Positions 1 through 10,997 are shown, numbered from the stretch's first letter. The stretch is 64,000 bases of DNA from Rhabditoides inermis (GCA_963966185.1 CAWZYM010000147.1:1-64000); one strand, 5' to 3'. The notes: generated from the sequence alone by a model not told the origin. Made by a program: numbers and translations.

Positions 1-52
1 AGAATGCTCGCCTGCCACGCGGGCGGCCCGGGTTCGATTCCCGGCCGATGCA
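1..52 (+). tRNA. tRNA-Gly(GCC), 5' end cut by window
   Basis: Last 52 nt of the Gly gene, from the D-arm end through anticodon GCC, T-arm and acceptor 3' strand. The missing 19 nt lie before the window. Confidence 0.9.
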
Positions 53-385
53 ATGTTTTTTGTTTTGAGTTACCGGATTGAATTAGGTTTTGACGAATGG
101 AATGACGGATCATCTTTAAAACCATTGCTAACGTTCATAACTCTCTAAAATTACGCCATCTCGTACGATTGGTCATGCATGCAGAAGAGGGACGCTCACA
201 ATTAATAATTGAAACAATGACGGTCTGGGAAACACCCGTGGTGGAAAACTTTGTGACTTCAACGCATGCGATTTTTATTTCGGCGAGAATAGCAACTCGG
301 GTGATCATTGCGTGATTGACACGCTGGCTCGTTGCATAGAGGTGGCCTCGCCTACACATCGCCGGCTCTCACACTTCTCGACATG

Positions 386-458
386 TCCGTTGTGGTCTAG
401 TGGTTAGGATTTACGGCTCTCACCCCGTAAGGCCGGGGTTTCGATTCCCCGCAACGGA
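386..458 (+). tRNA. tRNA-Glu(CTC), copy with two 1-nt insertions
   Basis: Unit 1. 73 nt instead of 71: an extra C in the anticodon-stem 3' side and an extra T in the T-loop. Because the surrounding 1.1 kb is full of homopolymer-length differences seen nowhere else in the array, these are more likely sequence errors than mutations. Confidence 0.75.
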
Positions 459-588
459 ATAACATTTTGCTTCAAACATCTTGGTGTTTCCATGACATTT
501 ATGAGTTATTTTGTTTGAAACGTATAATAAAAGAATTGTTTAGCAATCCAAACAGCTTAAATGAATGATGACGTGCTATAAACGTTAT

Positions 589-659
589 TCCGTTGCGGGG
601 AATCGAACCCCGGCCTTACGGGTGAGAGCCGTAAATCCTGACCACTAGACCACAACGGA
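589..659 (-). tRNA. tRNA-Glu(CTC)
   Basis: Unit 1, inverted partner of the gene at 386. Full 71-nt sequence identical to the reference copy at 1407. Confidence 0.93.
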
Positions 660-796
660 CTTGTAAGCGATACTACAAGAAACGTCTATGCGAAACACGG
701 GACAGATATACGGAGATATTCTCTCGCAAGTCGGGATCCGCTGGCTGTAACTGGTCTCCTGCGCATATGCCGCAATCCGAATCACCGTCTCTCGTA

Positions 797-867
797 GCAT
801 CGGTGGTTCAGTGTAGAATGCTCGCCTGCCACGCGGGCGGCCCGGGTTCGATTCCCGGGCCGATGCA
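797..867 (+). tRNA. tRNA-Gly(GCC), copy with compensating indels
   Basis: Unit 1. One G is missing in the D-loop (cagtgtag for cagtggtag) and one G is added in the T-stem 3' side. Probable sequencing error, as in the rest of the first 1.1 kb. Confidence 0.8.
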
Positions 868-1206
868 ATGTTTTTGTTTTGAGTTACCGGTTTGAATTAG
901 GTTTTTTGACGAATGGAATGACGGATCATCTTTTAAAACCATTGCTAACGTTCATAACTCTCTAAAATTACGCCATCTCGTACGATTTGGTCATGCATGC
1001 AGAAGAGGACGCTCACAATTAATAATTGAAACAATGACGGTCTGGGGAAACACCCGTGGTGAGAAACTTTTGTGACTTCACCGCATGCGATTTTTTTATT
1101 TCGGCGGAGAATAGCAACTCGGGTGATCATTGCGTGATTGACACGCTGGCTCGTTGCATAGAGTGGCCTCGCCTACACATCGCCGGCTCTCACACTTCTC
1201 GACATG

Positions 1207-1277
1207 TCCGTTGTGGTCTAGTGGTTAGGATTTACGGCTCTCACCCGTAAGGCCGGGGTTCGATTCCCCGCAACGGA
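1207..1277 (+). tRNA. tRNA-Glu(CTC), reference copy
   Basis: Decodes GAG. Seven-bp acceptor stem TCCGTTG/CAACGGA, D-arm GTCT...GGAT, anticodon stem TACGG/CCGTA around a 7-nt loop with CTC at 34-36, T-stem CGGGG/CCCCG with loop TTCGATT. 71 nt, no intron, CCA not encoded. A-box (TGGTCTAGTGG) and B-box (GGTTCGATTCC) are intact, and a TTTT Pol III stop lies at 1284-1287. Its inverted twin begins 129 nt downstream. Confidence 0.97.
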
Positions 1278-1406
1278 ATAACATTTTGCTTCAAACATCT
1301 TGGTGTTTCCATGACATTTATGAGTTATTTTGTTTGAAACGTATAATAAAAGAATTGTTTAGCAATCCAAACAGCTTAAATGAATGATGACGTGCTAAAA
1401 CGTTAT

Positions 1407-1477
1407 TCCGTTGCGGGGAATCGAACCCCGGCCTTACGGGTGAGAGCCGTAAATCCTGACCACTAGACCACAACGGA
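1407..1477 (-). tRNA. tRNA-Glu(CTC), inverted reference copy
   Basis: Exact reverse complement of the gene at 1207-1277. AAAA at 1397-1400 on + is the TTTT terminator of this - strand gene, so the two Glu genes converge. The repeat arms extend a few bases past the tRNA (ggaataac / gttattcc). Confidence 0.97.
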
Positions 1478-1614
1478 CTTGTAAGCGATACTACAAGAAA
1501 CGTCTATGCGAAACACGGGACAGATATACGGAGATATTCTCTCGCAAGTCGGGATCCGCTGGCTGTAACTGGTCTCCTGCGCATATGCCGCAATCCGAAT
1601 CACCGTCTCTCGTA

Positions 1615-1685
1615 GCATCGGTGGTTCAGTGGTAGAATGCTCGCCTGCCACGCGGGCGGCCCGGGTTCGATTCCCGGCCGATGCA
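1615..1685 (+). tRNA. tRNA-Gly(GCC), reference copy
   Basis: Decodes GGC and GGT. Acceptor GCATCGG/CCGATGC, anticodon stem CTCGC/GCGGG around a loop with GCC at 34-36, T-arm CCGGG-TTCGATT-CCCGG. 71 nt, no intron, A- and B-boxes intact, TTTTT terminator at 1689-1693. Confidence 0.97.
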
Positions 1686-2016
1686 ATGTTTTTGTTTTGA
1701 GTTACCGGATTGAATTAGGTTTTTGACGAATGGAATGACGGATCATCTTTAAAACCATTGCTAACGTTCATAACTCTCTAAAATTACGCCATCTCGTACG
1801 ATTTGGTCATGCATGCAGAAGAGGACGCTCACAATTAATAATTGAAACAATGACGGTCTGGGAAACACCCGTGGTGAAAACTTTGTGACTTCACCGCATG
1901 CGATTTTTATTTCGGCGAGAATAGCAACTCGGGTGATCATTGCGTGATTGACACGCTGGCTCGTTGCATAGAGTGGCCTCGCCTACACATCGCCGGCTCT
2001 CACACTTCTCGACATG

Positions 2017-2087
2017 TCCGTTGTGGTCTAGTGGTTAGGATTTACGGCTCTCACCCGTAAGGCCGGGGTTCGATTCCCCGCAACGGA
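2017..2087 (+). tRNA. tRNA-Glu(CTC)
   Basis: Unit 3; identical to the copy at 1207. Confidence 0.96.
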
Positions 2088-2216
2088 ATAACATTTTGCT
2101 TCAAACATCTTGGTGTTTCCATGACATTTATGAGTTATTTTGTTTGAAACGTATAATAAAAGAATTGTTTAGCAATCCAAACAGCTTAAATGAATGATGA
2201 CGTGCTAAAACGTTAT

Positions 2217-2287
2217 TCCGTTGCGGGGAATCGAACCCCGGCCTTACGGGTGAGAGCCGTAAATCCTGACCACTAGACCACAACGGA
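2217..2287 (-). tRNA. tRNA-Glu(CTC)
   Basis: Unit 3; identical to the copy at 1407. Confidence 0.96.
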
Positions 2288-2424
2288 CTTGTAAGCGATA
2301 CTACAAGAAACGTCTATGCGAAACACGGGACAGATATACGGAGATATTCTCTCGCAAGTCGGGATCCGCTGGCTGTAACTGGTCTCCTGCGCATATGCTG
2401 CAATCCGAATCACCGTCTCTCGTA

Positions 2425-2495
2425 GCATCGGTGGTTCAGTGGTAGAATGCTCGCCTGCCACGCGGGCGGCCCGGGTTCGATTCCCGGCCGATGCA
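2425..2495 (+). tRNA. tRNA-Gly(GCC)
   Basis: Unit 3; identical to the copy at 1615. The 5' flank carries the C-to-T variant at 2399. Confidence 0.96.
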
Positions 2496-2826
2496 ATGTT
2501 TTTGTTTTGAGTTACCGGATTGAATTAGGTTTTTGACGAATGGAATGACGGATCATCTTTAAAACCATTGCTAACGTTCATAACTCTCTAAAATTACGCC
2601 ATCTCGTACGATTTGGTCATGCATGCAGAAGAGGACGCTCACAATTAATAATTGAAACAATGACGGTCTGGGAAACACCCGTGGTGAAAACTTTGTGACT
2701 TCACCGCATGCGATTTTTATTTCGGCGAGAATAGCAACTCGGGTGATCATTGCGTGATTGACACGCTGGCTCGTTGCATAGAGTGGCCTCGCCTACACAT
2801 CGCCGGCTCTCACACTTCTCGACATG

Positions 2827-2897
2827 TCCGTTGTGGTCTAGTGGTTAGGATTTACGGCTCTCACCCGTAAGGCCGGGGTTCGATTCCCCGCAACGGA
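2827..2897 (+). tRNA. tRNA-Glu(CTC)
   Basis: Unit 4; identical to the copy at 1207. Confidence 0.96.
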
Positions 2898-3026
2898 ATA
2901 ACATTTTGCTTCAAACATCTTGGTGTTTCCATGACATTTATGAGTTATTTTGTTTGAAACGTATAATAAAAGAATTGTTTAGCAATCCAAACAGCTTAAA
3001 TGAATGATGACGTGCTAAAACGTTAT

Positions 3027-3097
3027 TCCGTTGCGGGGAATCGAACCCCGGCCTTACGGGTGAGAGCCGTAAATCCTGACCACTAGACCACAACGGA
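3027..3097 (-). tRNA. tRNA-Glu(CTC)
   Basis: Unit 4; identical to the copy at 1407. Confidence 0.96.
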
Positions 3098-3234
3098 CTT
3101 GTAAGCGATACTACAAGAAACGTCTATGCGAAACACGGGACAGATATACGGAGATATTCTCTCGCAAGTCGGGATCCGCTGGCTGTAACTGGTCTCCTGC
3201 GCATATGCTGCAATCCGAATCACCGTCTCTCGTA

Positions 3235-3305
3235 GCATCGGTGGTTCAGTGGTAGAATGCTCGCCTGCCACGCGGGCGGCCCGGGTTCGATTCCCGGCCG
3301 ATGCA
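3235..3305 (+). tRNA. tRNA-Gly(GCC)
   Basis: Unit 4; identical to the copy at 1615. The 5' flank carries the C-to-T variant at 3209; the 3' flank has the T variant. Confidence 0.96.
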
Positions 3306-3636
3306 ATGTTTTTGTTTTGAGTTACCGGTTTGAATTAGGTTTTTGACGAATGGAATGACGGATCATCTTTAAAACCATTGCTAACGTTCATAACTCTCTA
3401 AAATTACGCCATCTCGTACGATTTGGTCATGCATGCAGAAGAGGACGCTCACAATTAATAATTGAAACAATGACGGTCTGGGAAACACCCGTGGTGAAAA
3501 CTTTGTGACTTCACCGCATGCGATTTTTATTTCGGCGAGAATAGCAACTCGGGTGATCATTGCGTGATTGACACGCTGGCTCGTTGCATAGAGTGGCCTC
3601 GCCTACACATCGCCGGCTCTCACACTTCTCGACATG

Positions 3637-3707
3637 TCCGTTGTGGTCTAGTGGTTAGGATTTACGGCTCTCACCCGTAAGGCCGGGGTTCGATTCCCCG
3701 CAACGGA
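3637..3707 (+). tRNA. tRNA-Glu(CTC)
   Basis: Unit 5; identical to the copy at 1207. Confidence 0.96.
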
Positions 3708-3836
3708 ATAACATTTTGCTTCAAACATCTTGGTGTTTCCATGACATTTATGAGTTATTTTGTTTGAAACGTATAATAAAAGAATTGTTTAGCAATCCAA
3801 ACAGCTTAAATGAATGATGACGTGCTAAAACGTTAT

Positions 3837-3907
3837 TCCGTTGCGGGGAATCGAACCCCGGCCTTACGGGTGAGAGCCGTAAATCCTGACCACTAGACCA
3901 CAACGGA
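3837..3907 (-). tRNA. tRNA-Glu(CTC)
   Basis: Unit 5; identical to the copy at 1407. Confidence 0.96.
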
Positions 3908-4044
3908 CTTGTAAGCGATACTACAAGAAACGTCTATGCGAAACACGGGACAGATATACGGAGATATTCTCTCGCAAGTCGGGATCCGCTGGCTGTAACT
4001 GGTCTCCTGCGCATATGCCGCAATCCGAATCACCGTCTCTCGTA

Positions 4045-4115
4045 GCATCGGTGGTTCAGTGGTAGAATGCTCGCCTGCCACGCGGGCGGCCCGGGTTCGA
4101 TTCCCGGCCGATGCA
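4045..4115 (+). tRNA. tRNA-Gly(GCC)
   Basis: Unit 5; identical to the copy at 1615; T variant in the 3' flank. Confidence 0.96.
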
Positions 4116-4446
4116 ATGTTTTTGTTTTGAGTTACCGGTTTGAATTAGGTTTTTGACGAATGGAATGACGGATCATCTTTAAAACCATTGCTAACGTTCA
4201 TAACTCTCTAAAATTACGCCATCTCGTACGATTTGGTCATGCATGCAGAAGAGGACGCTCACAATTAATAATTGAAACAATGACGGTCTGGGAAACACCC
4301 GTGGTGAAAACTTTGTGACTTCACCGCATGCGATTTTTATTTCGGCGAGAATAGCAACTCGGGTGATCATTGCGTGATTGACACGCTGGCTCGTTGCATA
4401 GAGTGGCCTCGCCTACACATCGCCGGCTCTCACACTTCTCGACATG

Positions 4447-4517
4447 TCCGTTGTGGTCTAGTGGTTAGGATTTACGGCTCTCACCCGTAAGGCCGGGGTT
4501 CGATTCCCCGCAACGGA
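4447..4517 (+). tRNA. tRNA-Glu(CTC)
   Basis: Unit 6; identical to the copy at 1207. Confidence 0.96.
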
Positions 4518-4646
4518 ATAACATTTTGCTTCAAACATCTTGGTGTTTCCATGACATTTATGAGTTATTTTGTTTGAAACGTATAATAAAAGAATTGTTT
4601 AGCAATCCAAACAGCTTAAATGAATGATGACGTGCTAAAACGTTAT

Positions 4647-4717
4647 TCCGTTGCGGGGAATCGAACCCCGGCCTTACGGGTGAGAGCCGTAAATCCTGAC
4701 CACTAGACCACAACGGA
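4647..4717 (-). tRNA. tRNA-Glu(CTC)
   Basis: Unit 6; identical to the copy at 1407. Confidence 0.96.
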
Positions 4718-4854
4718 CTTGTAAGCGATACTACAAGAAACGTCTATGCGAAACACGGGACAGATATACGGAGATATTCTCTCGCAAGTCGGGATCCGCT
4801 GGCTGTAACTGGTCTCCTGCGCATATGCCGCAATCCGAATCACCGTCTCTCGTA

Positions 4855-4925
4855 GCATCGGTGGTTCAGTGGTAGAATGCTCGCCTGCCACGCGGGCGGC
4901 CCGGGTTCGATTCCCGGCCGATGCA
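4855..4925 (+). tRNA. tRNA-Gly(GCC)
   Basis: Unit 6; identical to the copy at 1615; A variant in the 3' flank, which also has the unique G-to-C at 5040. Confidence 0.96.
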
Positions 4926-5256
4926 ATGTTTTTGTTTTGAGTTACCGGATTGAATTAGGTTTTTGACGAATGGAATGACGGATCATCTTTAAAACCATTG
5001 CTAACGTTCATAACTCTCTAAAATTACGCCATCTCGTACCATTTGGTCATGCATGCAGAAGAGGACGCTCACAATTAATAATTGAAACAATGACGGTCTG
5101 GGAAACACCCGTGGTGAAAACTTTGTGACTTCACCGCATGCGATTTTTATTTCGGCGAGAATAGCAACTCGGGTGATCATTGCGTGATTGACACGCTGGC
5201 TCGTTGCATAGAGTGGCCTCGCCTACACATCGCCGGCTCTCACACTTCTCGACATG

Positions 5257-5327
5257 TCCGTTGTGGTCTAGTGGTTAGGATTTACGGCTCTCACCCGTAA
5301 GGCCGGGGTTCGATTCCCCGCAACGGA
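5257..5327 (+). tRNA. tRNA-Glu(CTC)
   Basis: Unit 7; identical to the copy at 1207. Confidence 0.96.
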
Positions 5328-5456
5328 ATAACATTTTGCTTCAAACATCTTGGTGTTTCCATGACATTTATGAGTTATTTTGTTTGAAACGTATAATAAA
5401 AGAATTGTTTAGCAATCCAAACAGCTTAAATGAATGATGACGTGCTAAAACGTTAT

Positions 5457-5527
5457 TCCGTTGCGGGGAATCGAACCCCGGCCTTACGGGTGAGAACCGT
5501 AAATCCTGACCACTAGACCACAACGGA
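5457..5527 (-). tRNA. tRNA-Glu(CTC), variant at loop position 32
   Basis: Unit 7. Only full-quality tRNA copy with a substitution: + strand G-to-A at 5496 makes C32 into U32 in the anticodon loop. The CTC anticodon and all stems are unchanged. Confidence 0.95.
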
Positions 5528-5664
5528 CTTGTAAGCGATACTACAAGAAACGTCTATGCGAAACACGGGACAGATATACGGAGATATTCTCTCGCAAGTC
5601 GGGATCCGCTGGCTGTAACTGGTCTCCTGCGCATATGCCGCAATCCGAATCACCGTCTCTCGTA

Positions 5665-5735
5665 GCATCGGTGGTTCAGTGGTAGAATGCTCGCCTGCCA
5701 CGCGGGCGGCCCGGGTTCGATTCCCGGCCGATGCA
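5665..5735 (+). tRNA. tRNA-Gly(GCC)
   Basis: Unit 7; identical to the copy at 1615; T variant in the 3' flank. Confidence 0.96.
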
Positions 5736-6066
5736 ATGTTTTTGTTTTGAGTTACCGGTTTGAATTAGGTTTTTGACGAATGGAATGACGGATCATCTTT
5801 AAAACCATTGCTAACGTTCATAACTCTCTAAAATTACGCCATCTCGTACGATTTGGTCATGCATGCAGAAGAGGACGCTCACAATTAATAATTGAAACAA
5901 TGACGGTCTGGGAAACACCCGTGGTGAAAACTTTGTGACTTCACCGCATGCGATTTTTATTTCGGCGAGAATAGCAACTCGGGTGATCATTGCGTGATTG
6001 ACACGCTGGCTCGTTGCATAGAGTGGCCTCGCCTACACATCGCCGGCTCTCACACTTCTCGACATG

Positions 6067-6137
6067 TCCGTTGTGGTCTAGTGGTTAGGATTTACGGCTC
6101 TCACCCGTAAGGCCGGGGTTCGATTCCCCGCAACGGA
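6067..6137 (+). tRNA. tRNA-Glu(CTC)
   Basis: Unit 8; identical to the copy at 1207. Confidence 0.96.
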
Positions 6138-6266
6138 ATAACATTTTGCTTCAAACATCTTGGTGTTTCCATGACATTTATGAGTTATTTTGTTTGAAAC
6201 GTATAATAAAAGAATTGTTTAGCAATCCAAACAGCTTAAATGAATGATGACGTGCTAAAACGTTAT

Positions 6267-6337
6267 TCCGTTGCGGGGAATCGAACCCCGGCCTTACGGG
6301 TGAGAGCCGTAAATCCTGACCACTAGACCACAACGGA
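6267..6337 (-). tRNA. tRNA-Glu(CTC)
   Basis: Unit 8; identical to the copy at 1407. Confidence 0.96.
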
Positions 6338-6474
6338 CTTGTAAGCGATACTACAAGAAACGTCTATGCGAAACACGGGACAGATATACGGAGATATTCT
6401 CTCGCAAGTCGGGATCCGCTGGCTGTAACTGGTCTCCTGCGCATATGCCGCAATCCGAATCACCGTCTCTCGTA

Positions 6475-6545
6475 GCATCGGTGGTTCAGTGGTAGAATGC
6501 TCGCCTGCCACGCGGGCGGCCCGGGTTCGATTCCCGGCCGATGCA
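6475..6545 (+). tRNA. tRNA-Gly(GCC)
   Basis: Unit 8; identical to the copy at 1615; T variant in the 3' flank. Confidence 0.96.
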
Positions 6546-6876
6546 ATGTTTTTGTTTTGAGTTACCGGTTTGAATTAGGTTTTTGACGAATGGAATGACG
6601 GATCATCTTTAAAACCATTGCTAACGTTCATAACTCTCTAAAATTACGCCATCTCGTACGATTTGGTCATGCATGCAGAAGAGGACGCTCACAATTAATA
6701 ATTGAAACAATGACGGTCTGGGAAACACCCGTGGTGAAAACTTTGTGACTTCACCGCATGCGATTTTTATTTCGGCGAGAATAGCAACTCGGGTGATCAT
6801 TGCGTGATTGACACGCTGGCTCGTTGCATAGAGTGGCCTCGCCTACACATCGCCGGCTCTCACACTTCTCGACATG

Positions 6877-6947
6877 TCCGTTGTGGTCTAGTGGTTAGGA
6901 TTTACGGCTCTCACCCGTAAGGCCGGGGTTCGATTCCCCGCAACGGA
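6877..6947 (+). tRNA. tRNA-Glu(CTC)
   Basis: Unit 9; identical to the copy at 1207. Confidence 0.96.
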
Positions 6948-7076
6948 ATAACATTTTGCTTCAAACATCTTGGTGTTTCCATGACATTTATGAGTTATTT
7001 TGTTTGAAACGTATAATAAAAGAATTGTTTAGCAATCCAAACAGCTTAAATGAATGATGACGTGCTAAAACGTTAT

Positions 7077-7147
7077 TCCGTTGCGGGGAATCGAACCCCG
7101 GCCTTACGGGTGAGAGCCGTAAATCCTGACCACTAGACCACAACGGA
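7077..7147 (-). tRNA. tRNA-Glu(CTC)
   Basis: Unit 9; identical to the copy at 1407. Confidence 0.96.
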
Positions 7148-7284
7148 CTTGTAAGCGATACTACAAGAAACGTCTATGCGAAACACGGGACAGATATACG
7201 GAGATATTCTCTCGCAAGTCGGGATCCGCTGGCTGTAACTGGTCTCCTGCGCATATGCCGCAATCCGAATCACCGTCTCTCGTA

Positions 7285-7355
7285 GCATCGGTGGTTCAGT
7301 GGTAGAATGCTCGCCTGCCACGCGGGCGGCCCGGGTTCGATTCCCGGCCGATGCA
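7285..7355 (+). tRNA. tRNA-Gly(GCC)
   Basis: Unit 9; identical to the copy at 1615; last copy with the T variant in the 3' flank. Confidence 0.96.
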
Positions 7356-7686
7356 ATGTTTTTGTTTTGAGTTACCGGTTTGAATTAGGTTTTTGACGAA
7401 TGGAATGACGGATCATCTTTAAAACCATTGCTAACGTTCATAACTCTCTAAAATTACGCCATCTCGTACGATTTGGTCATGCATGCAGAAGAGGACGCTC
7501 ACAATTAATAATTGAAACAATGACGGTCTGGGAAACACCCGTGGTGAAAACTTTGTGACTTCACCGCATGCGATTTTTATTTCGGCGAGAATAGCAACTC
7601 GGGTGATCATTGCGTGATTGACACGCTGGCTCGTTGCATAGAGTGGCCTCGCCTACACATCGCCGGCTCTCACACTTCTCGACATG

Positions 7687-7757
7687 TCCGTTGTGGTCTA
7701 GTGGTTAGGATTTACGGCTCTCACCCGTAAGGCCGGGGTTCGATTCCCCGCAACGGA
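7687..7757 (+). tRNA. tRNA-Glu(CTC)
   Basis: Unit 10; identical to the copy at 1207. Confidence 0.96.
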
Positions 7758-7886
7758 ATAACATTTTGCTTCAAACATCTTGGTGTTTCCATGACATTTA
7801 TGAGTTATTTTGTTTGAAACGTATAATAAAAGAATTGTTTAGCAATCCAAACAGCTTAAATGAATGATGACGTGCTAAAACGTTAT

Positions 7887-7957
7887 TCCGTTGCGGGGAA
7901 TCGAACCCCGGCCTTACGGGTGAGAGCCGTAAATCCTGACCACTAGACCACAACGGA
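7887..7957 (-). tRNA. tRNA-Glu(CTC)
   Basis: Unit 10; identical to the copy at 1407. Confidence 0.96.
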
Positions 7958-8094
7958 CTTGTAAGCGATACTACAAGAAACGTCTATGCGAAACACGGGA
8001 CAGATATACGGAGATATTCTCTCGCAAGTCGGGATCCGCTGGCTGTAACTGGTCTCCTGCGCATATGCCGCAATCCGAATCACCGTCTCTCGTA

Positions 8095-8165
8095 GCATCG
8101 GTGGTTCAGTGGTAGAATGCTCGCCTGCCACGCGGGCGGCCCGGGTTCGATTCCCGGCCGATGCA
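8095..8165 (+). tRNA. tRNA-Gly(GCC)
   Basis: Unit 10; identical to the copy at 1615; first of the uniform A-variant block. Confidence 0.96.
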
Positions 8166-8496
8166 ATGTTTTTGTTTTGAGTTACCGGATTGAATTAGGT
8201 TTTTGACGAATGGAATGACGGATCATCTTTAAAACCATTGCTAACGTTCATAACTCTCTAAAATTACGCCATCTCGTACGATTTGGTCATGCATGCAGAA
8301 GAGGACGCTCACAATTAATAATTGAAACAATGACGGTCTGGGAAACACCCGTGGTGAAAACTTTGTGACTTCACCGCATGCGATTTTTATTTCGGCGAGA
8401 ATAGCAACTCGGGTGATCATTGCGTGATTGACACGCTGGCTCGTTGCATAGAGTGGCCTCGCCTACACATCGCCGGCTCTCACACTTCTCGACATG

Positions 8497-8567
8497 TCCG
8501 TTGTGGTCTAGTGGTTAGGATTTACGGCTCTCACCCGTAAGGCCGGGGTTCGATTCCCCGCAACGGA
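8497..8567 (+). tRNA. tRNA-Glu(CTC)
   Basis: Unit 11; identical to the copy at 1207. Confidence 0.96.
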
Positions 8568-8696
8568 ATAACATTTTGCTTCAAACATCTTGGTGTTTCC
8601 ATGACATTTATGAGTTATTTTGTTTGAAACGTATAATAAAAGAATTGTTTAGCAATCCAAACAGCTTAAATGAATGATGACGTGCTAAAACGTTAT

Positions 8697-8767
8697 TCCG
8701 TTGCGGGGAATCGAACCCCGGCCTTACGGGTGAGAGCCGTAAATCCTGACCACTAGACCACAACGGA
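8697..8767 (-). tRNA. tRNA-Glu(CTC)
   Basis: Unit 11; identical to the copy at 1407. Confidence 0.96.
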
Positions 8768-8904
8768 CTTGTAAGCGATACTACAAGAAACGTCTATGCG
8801 AAACACGGGACAGATATACGGAGATATTCTCTCGCAAGTCGGGATCCGCTGGCTGTAACTGGTCTCCTGCGCATATGCCGCAATCCGAATCACCGTCTCT
8901 CGTA

Positions 8905-8975
8905 GCATCGGTGGTTCAGTGGTAGAATGCTCGCCTGCCACGCGGGCGGCCCGGGTTCGATTCCCGGCCGATGCA
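8905..8975 (+). tRNA. tRNA-Gly(GCC)
   Basis: Unit 11; identical to the copy at 1615. Confidence 0.96.
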
Positions 8976-9306
8976 ATGTTTTTGTTTTGAGTTACCGGAT
9001 TGAATTAGGTTTTTGACGAATGGAATGACGGATCATCTTTAAAACCATTGCTAACGTTCATAACTCTCTAAAATTACGCCATCTCGTACGATTTGGTCAT
9101 GCATGCAGAAGAGGACGCTCACAATTAATAATTGAAACAATGACGGTCTGGGAAACACCCGTGGTGAAAACTTTGTGACTTCACCGCATGCGATTTTTAT
9201 TTCGGCGAGAATAGCAACTCGGGTGATCATTGCGTGATTGACACGCTGGCTCGTTGCATAGAGTGGCCTCGCCTACACATCGCCGGCTCTCACACTTCTC
9301 GACATG

Positions 9307-9377
9307 TCCGTTGTGGTCTAGTGGTTAGGATTTACGGCTCTCACCCGTAAGGCCGGGGTTCGATTCCCCGCAACGGA
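9307..9377 (+). tRNA. tRNA-Glu(CTC)
   Basis: Unit 12; identical to the copy at 1207. Confidence 0.96.
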
Positions 9378-9506
9378 ATAACATTTTGCTTCAAACATCT
9401 TGGTGTTTCCATGACATTTATGAGTTATTTTGTTTGAAACGTATAATAAAAGAATTGTTTAGCAATCCAAACAGCTTAAATGAATGATGACGTGCTAAAA
9501 CGTTAT

Positions 9507-9577
9507 TCCGTTGCGGGGAATCGAACCCCGGCCTTACGGGTGAGAGCCGTAAATCCTGACCACTAGACCACAACGGA
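9507..9577 (-). tRNA. tRNA-Glu(CTC)
   Basis: Unit 12; identical to the copy at 1407. Confidence 0.96.
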
Positions 9578-9714
9578 CTTGTAAGCGATACTACAAGAAA
9601 CGTCTATGCGAAACACGGGACAGATATACGGAGATATTCTCTCGCAAGTCGGGATCCGCTGGCTGTAACTGGTCTCCTGCGCATATGCCGCAATCCGAAT
9701 CACCGTCTCTCGTA

Positions 9715-9785
9715 GCATCGGTGGTTCAGTGGTAGAATGCTCGCCTGCCACGCGGGCGGCCCGGGTTCGATTCCCGGCCGATGCA
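9715..9785 (+). tRNA. tRNA-Gly(GCC)
   Basis: Unit 12; identical to the copy at 1615. Confidence 0.96.
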
Positions 9786-10116
9786 ATGTTTTTGTTTTGA
9801 GTTACCGGATTGAATTAGGTTTTTGACGAATGGAATGACGGATCATCTTTAAAACCATTGCTAACGTTCATAACTCTCTAAAATTACGCCATCTCGTACG
9901 ATTTGGTCATGCATGCAGAAGAGGACGCTCACAATTAATAATTGAAACAATGACGGTCTGGGAAACACCCGTGGTGAAAACTTTGTGACTTCACCGCATG
10001 CGATTTTTATTTCGGCGAGAATAGCAACTCGGGTGATCATTGCGTGATTGACACGCTGGCTCGTTGCATAGAGTGGCCTCGCCTACACATCGCCGGCTCT
10101 CACACTTCTCGACATG

Positions 10117-10187
10117 TCCGTTGTGGTCTAGTGGTTAGGATTTACGGCTCTCACCCGTAAGGCCGGGGTTCGATTCCCCGCAACGGA
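10117..10187 (+). tRNA. tRNA-Glu(CTC)
   Basis: Unit 13; identical to the copy at 1207. Confidence 0.96.
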
Positions 10188-10316
10188 ATAACATTTTGCT
10201 TCAAACATCTTGGTGTTTCCATGACATTTATGAGTTATTTTGTTTGAAACGTATAATAAAAGAATTGTTTAGCAATCCAAACAGCTTAAATGAATGATGA
10301 CGTGCTAAAACGTTAT

Positions 10317-10387
10317 TCCGTTGCGGGGAATCGAACCCCGGCCTTACGGGTGAGAGCCGTAAATCCTGACCACTAGACCACAACGGA
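10317..10387 (-). tRNA. tRNA-Glu(CTC)
   Basis: Unit 13; identical to the copy at 1407. Confidence 0.96.
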
Positions 10388-10524
10388 CTTGTAAGCGATA
10401 CTACAAGAAACGTCTATGCGAAACACGGGACAGATATACGGAGATATTCTCTCGCAAGTCGGGATCCGCTGGCTGTAACTGGTCTCCTGCGCATATGCCG
10501 CAATCCGAATCACCGTCTCTCGTA

Positions 10525-10595
10525 GCATCGGTGGTTCAGTGGTAGAATGCTCGCCTGCCACGCGGGCGGCCCGGGTTCGATTCCCGGCCGATGCA
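10525..10595 (+). tRNA. tRNA-Gly(GCC)
   Basis: Unit 13; identical to the copy at 1615. Confidence 0.96.
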
Positions 10596-10926
10596 ATGTT
10601 TTTGTTTTGAGTTACCGGATTGAATTAGGTTTTTGACGAATGGAATGACGGATCATCTTTAAAACCATTGCTAACGTTCATAACTCTCTAAAATTACGCC
10701 ATCTCGTACGATTTGGTCATGCATGCAGAAGAGGACGCTCACAATTAATAATTGAAACAATGACGGTCTGGGAAACACCCGTGGTGAAAACTTTGTGACT
10801 TCACCGCATGCGATTTTTATTTCGGCGAGAATAGCAACTCGGGTGATCATTGCGTGATTGACACGCTGGCTCGTTGCATAGAGTGGCCTCGCCTACACAT
10901 CGCCGGCTCTCACACTTCTCGACATG

Positions 10927-10997
10927 TCCGTTGTGGTCTAGTGGTTAGGATTTACGGCTCTCACCCGTAAGGCCGGGGTTCGATTCCCCGCAACGGA
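10927..10997 (+). tRNA. tRNA-Glu(CTC)
   Basis: Unit 14; identical to the copy at 1207. Confidence 0.96.

Noticed and set aside
386..458. Mutant tRNA-Glu with altered anticodon stem and T-loop
   Set aside because: Insertions are homopolymer extensions in the error-prone first kilobase; treated as sequence error.
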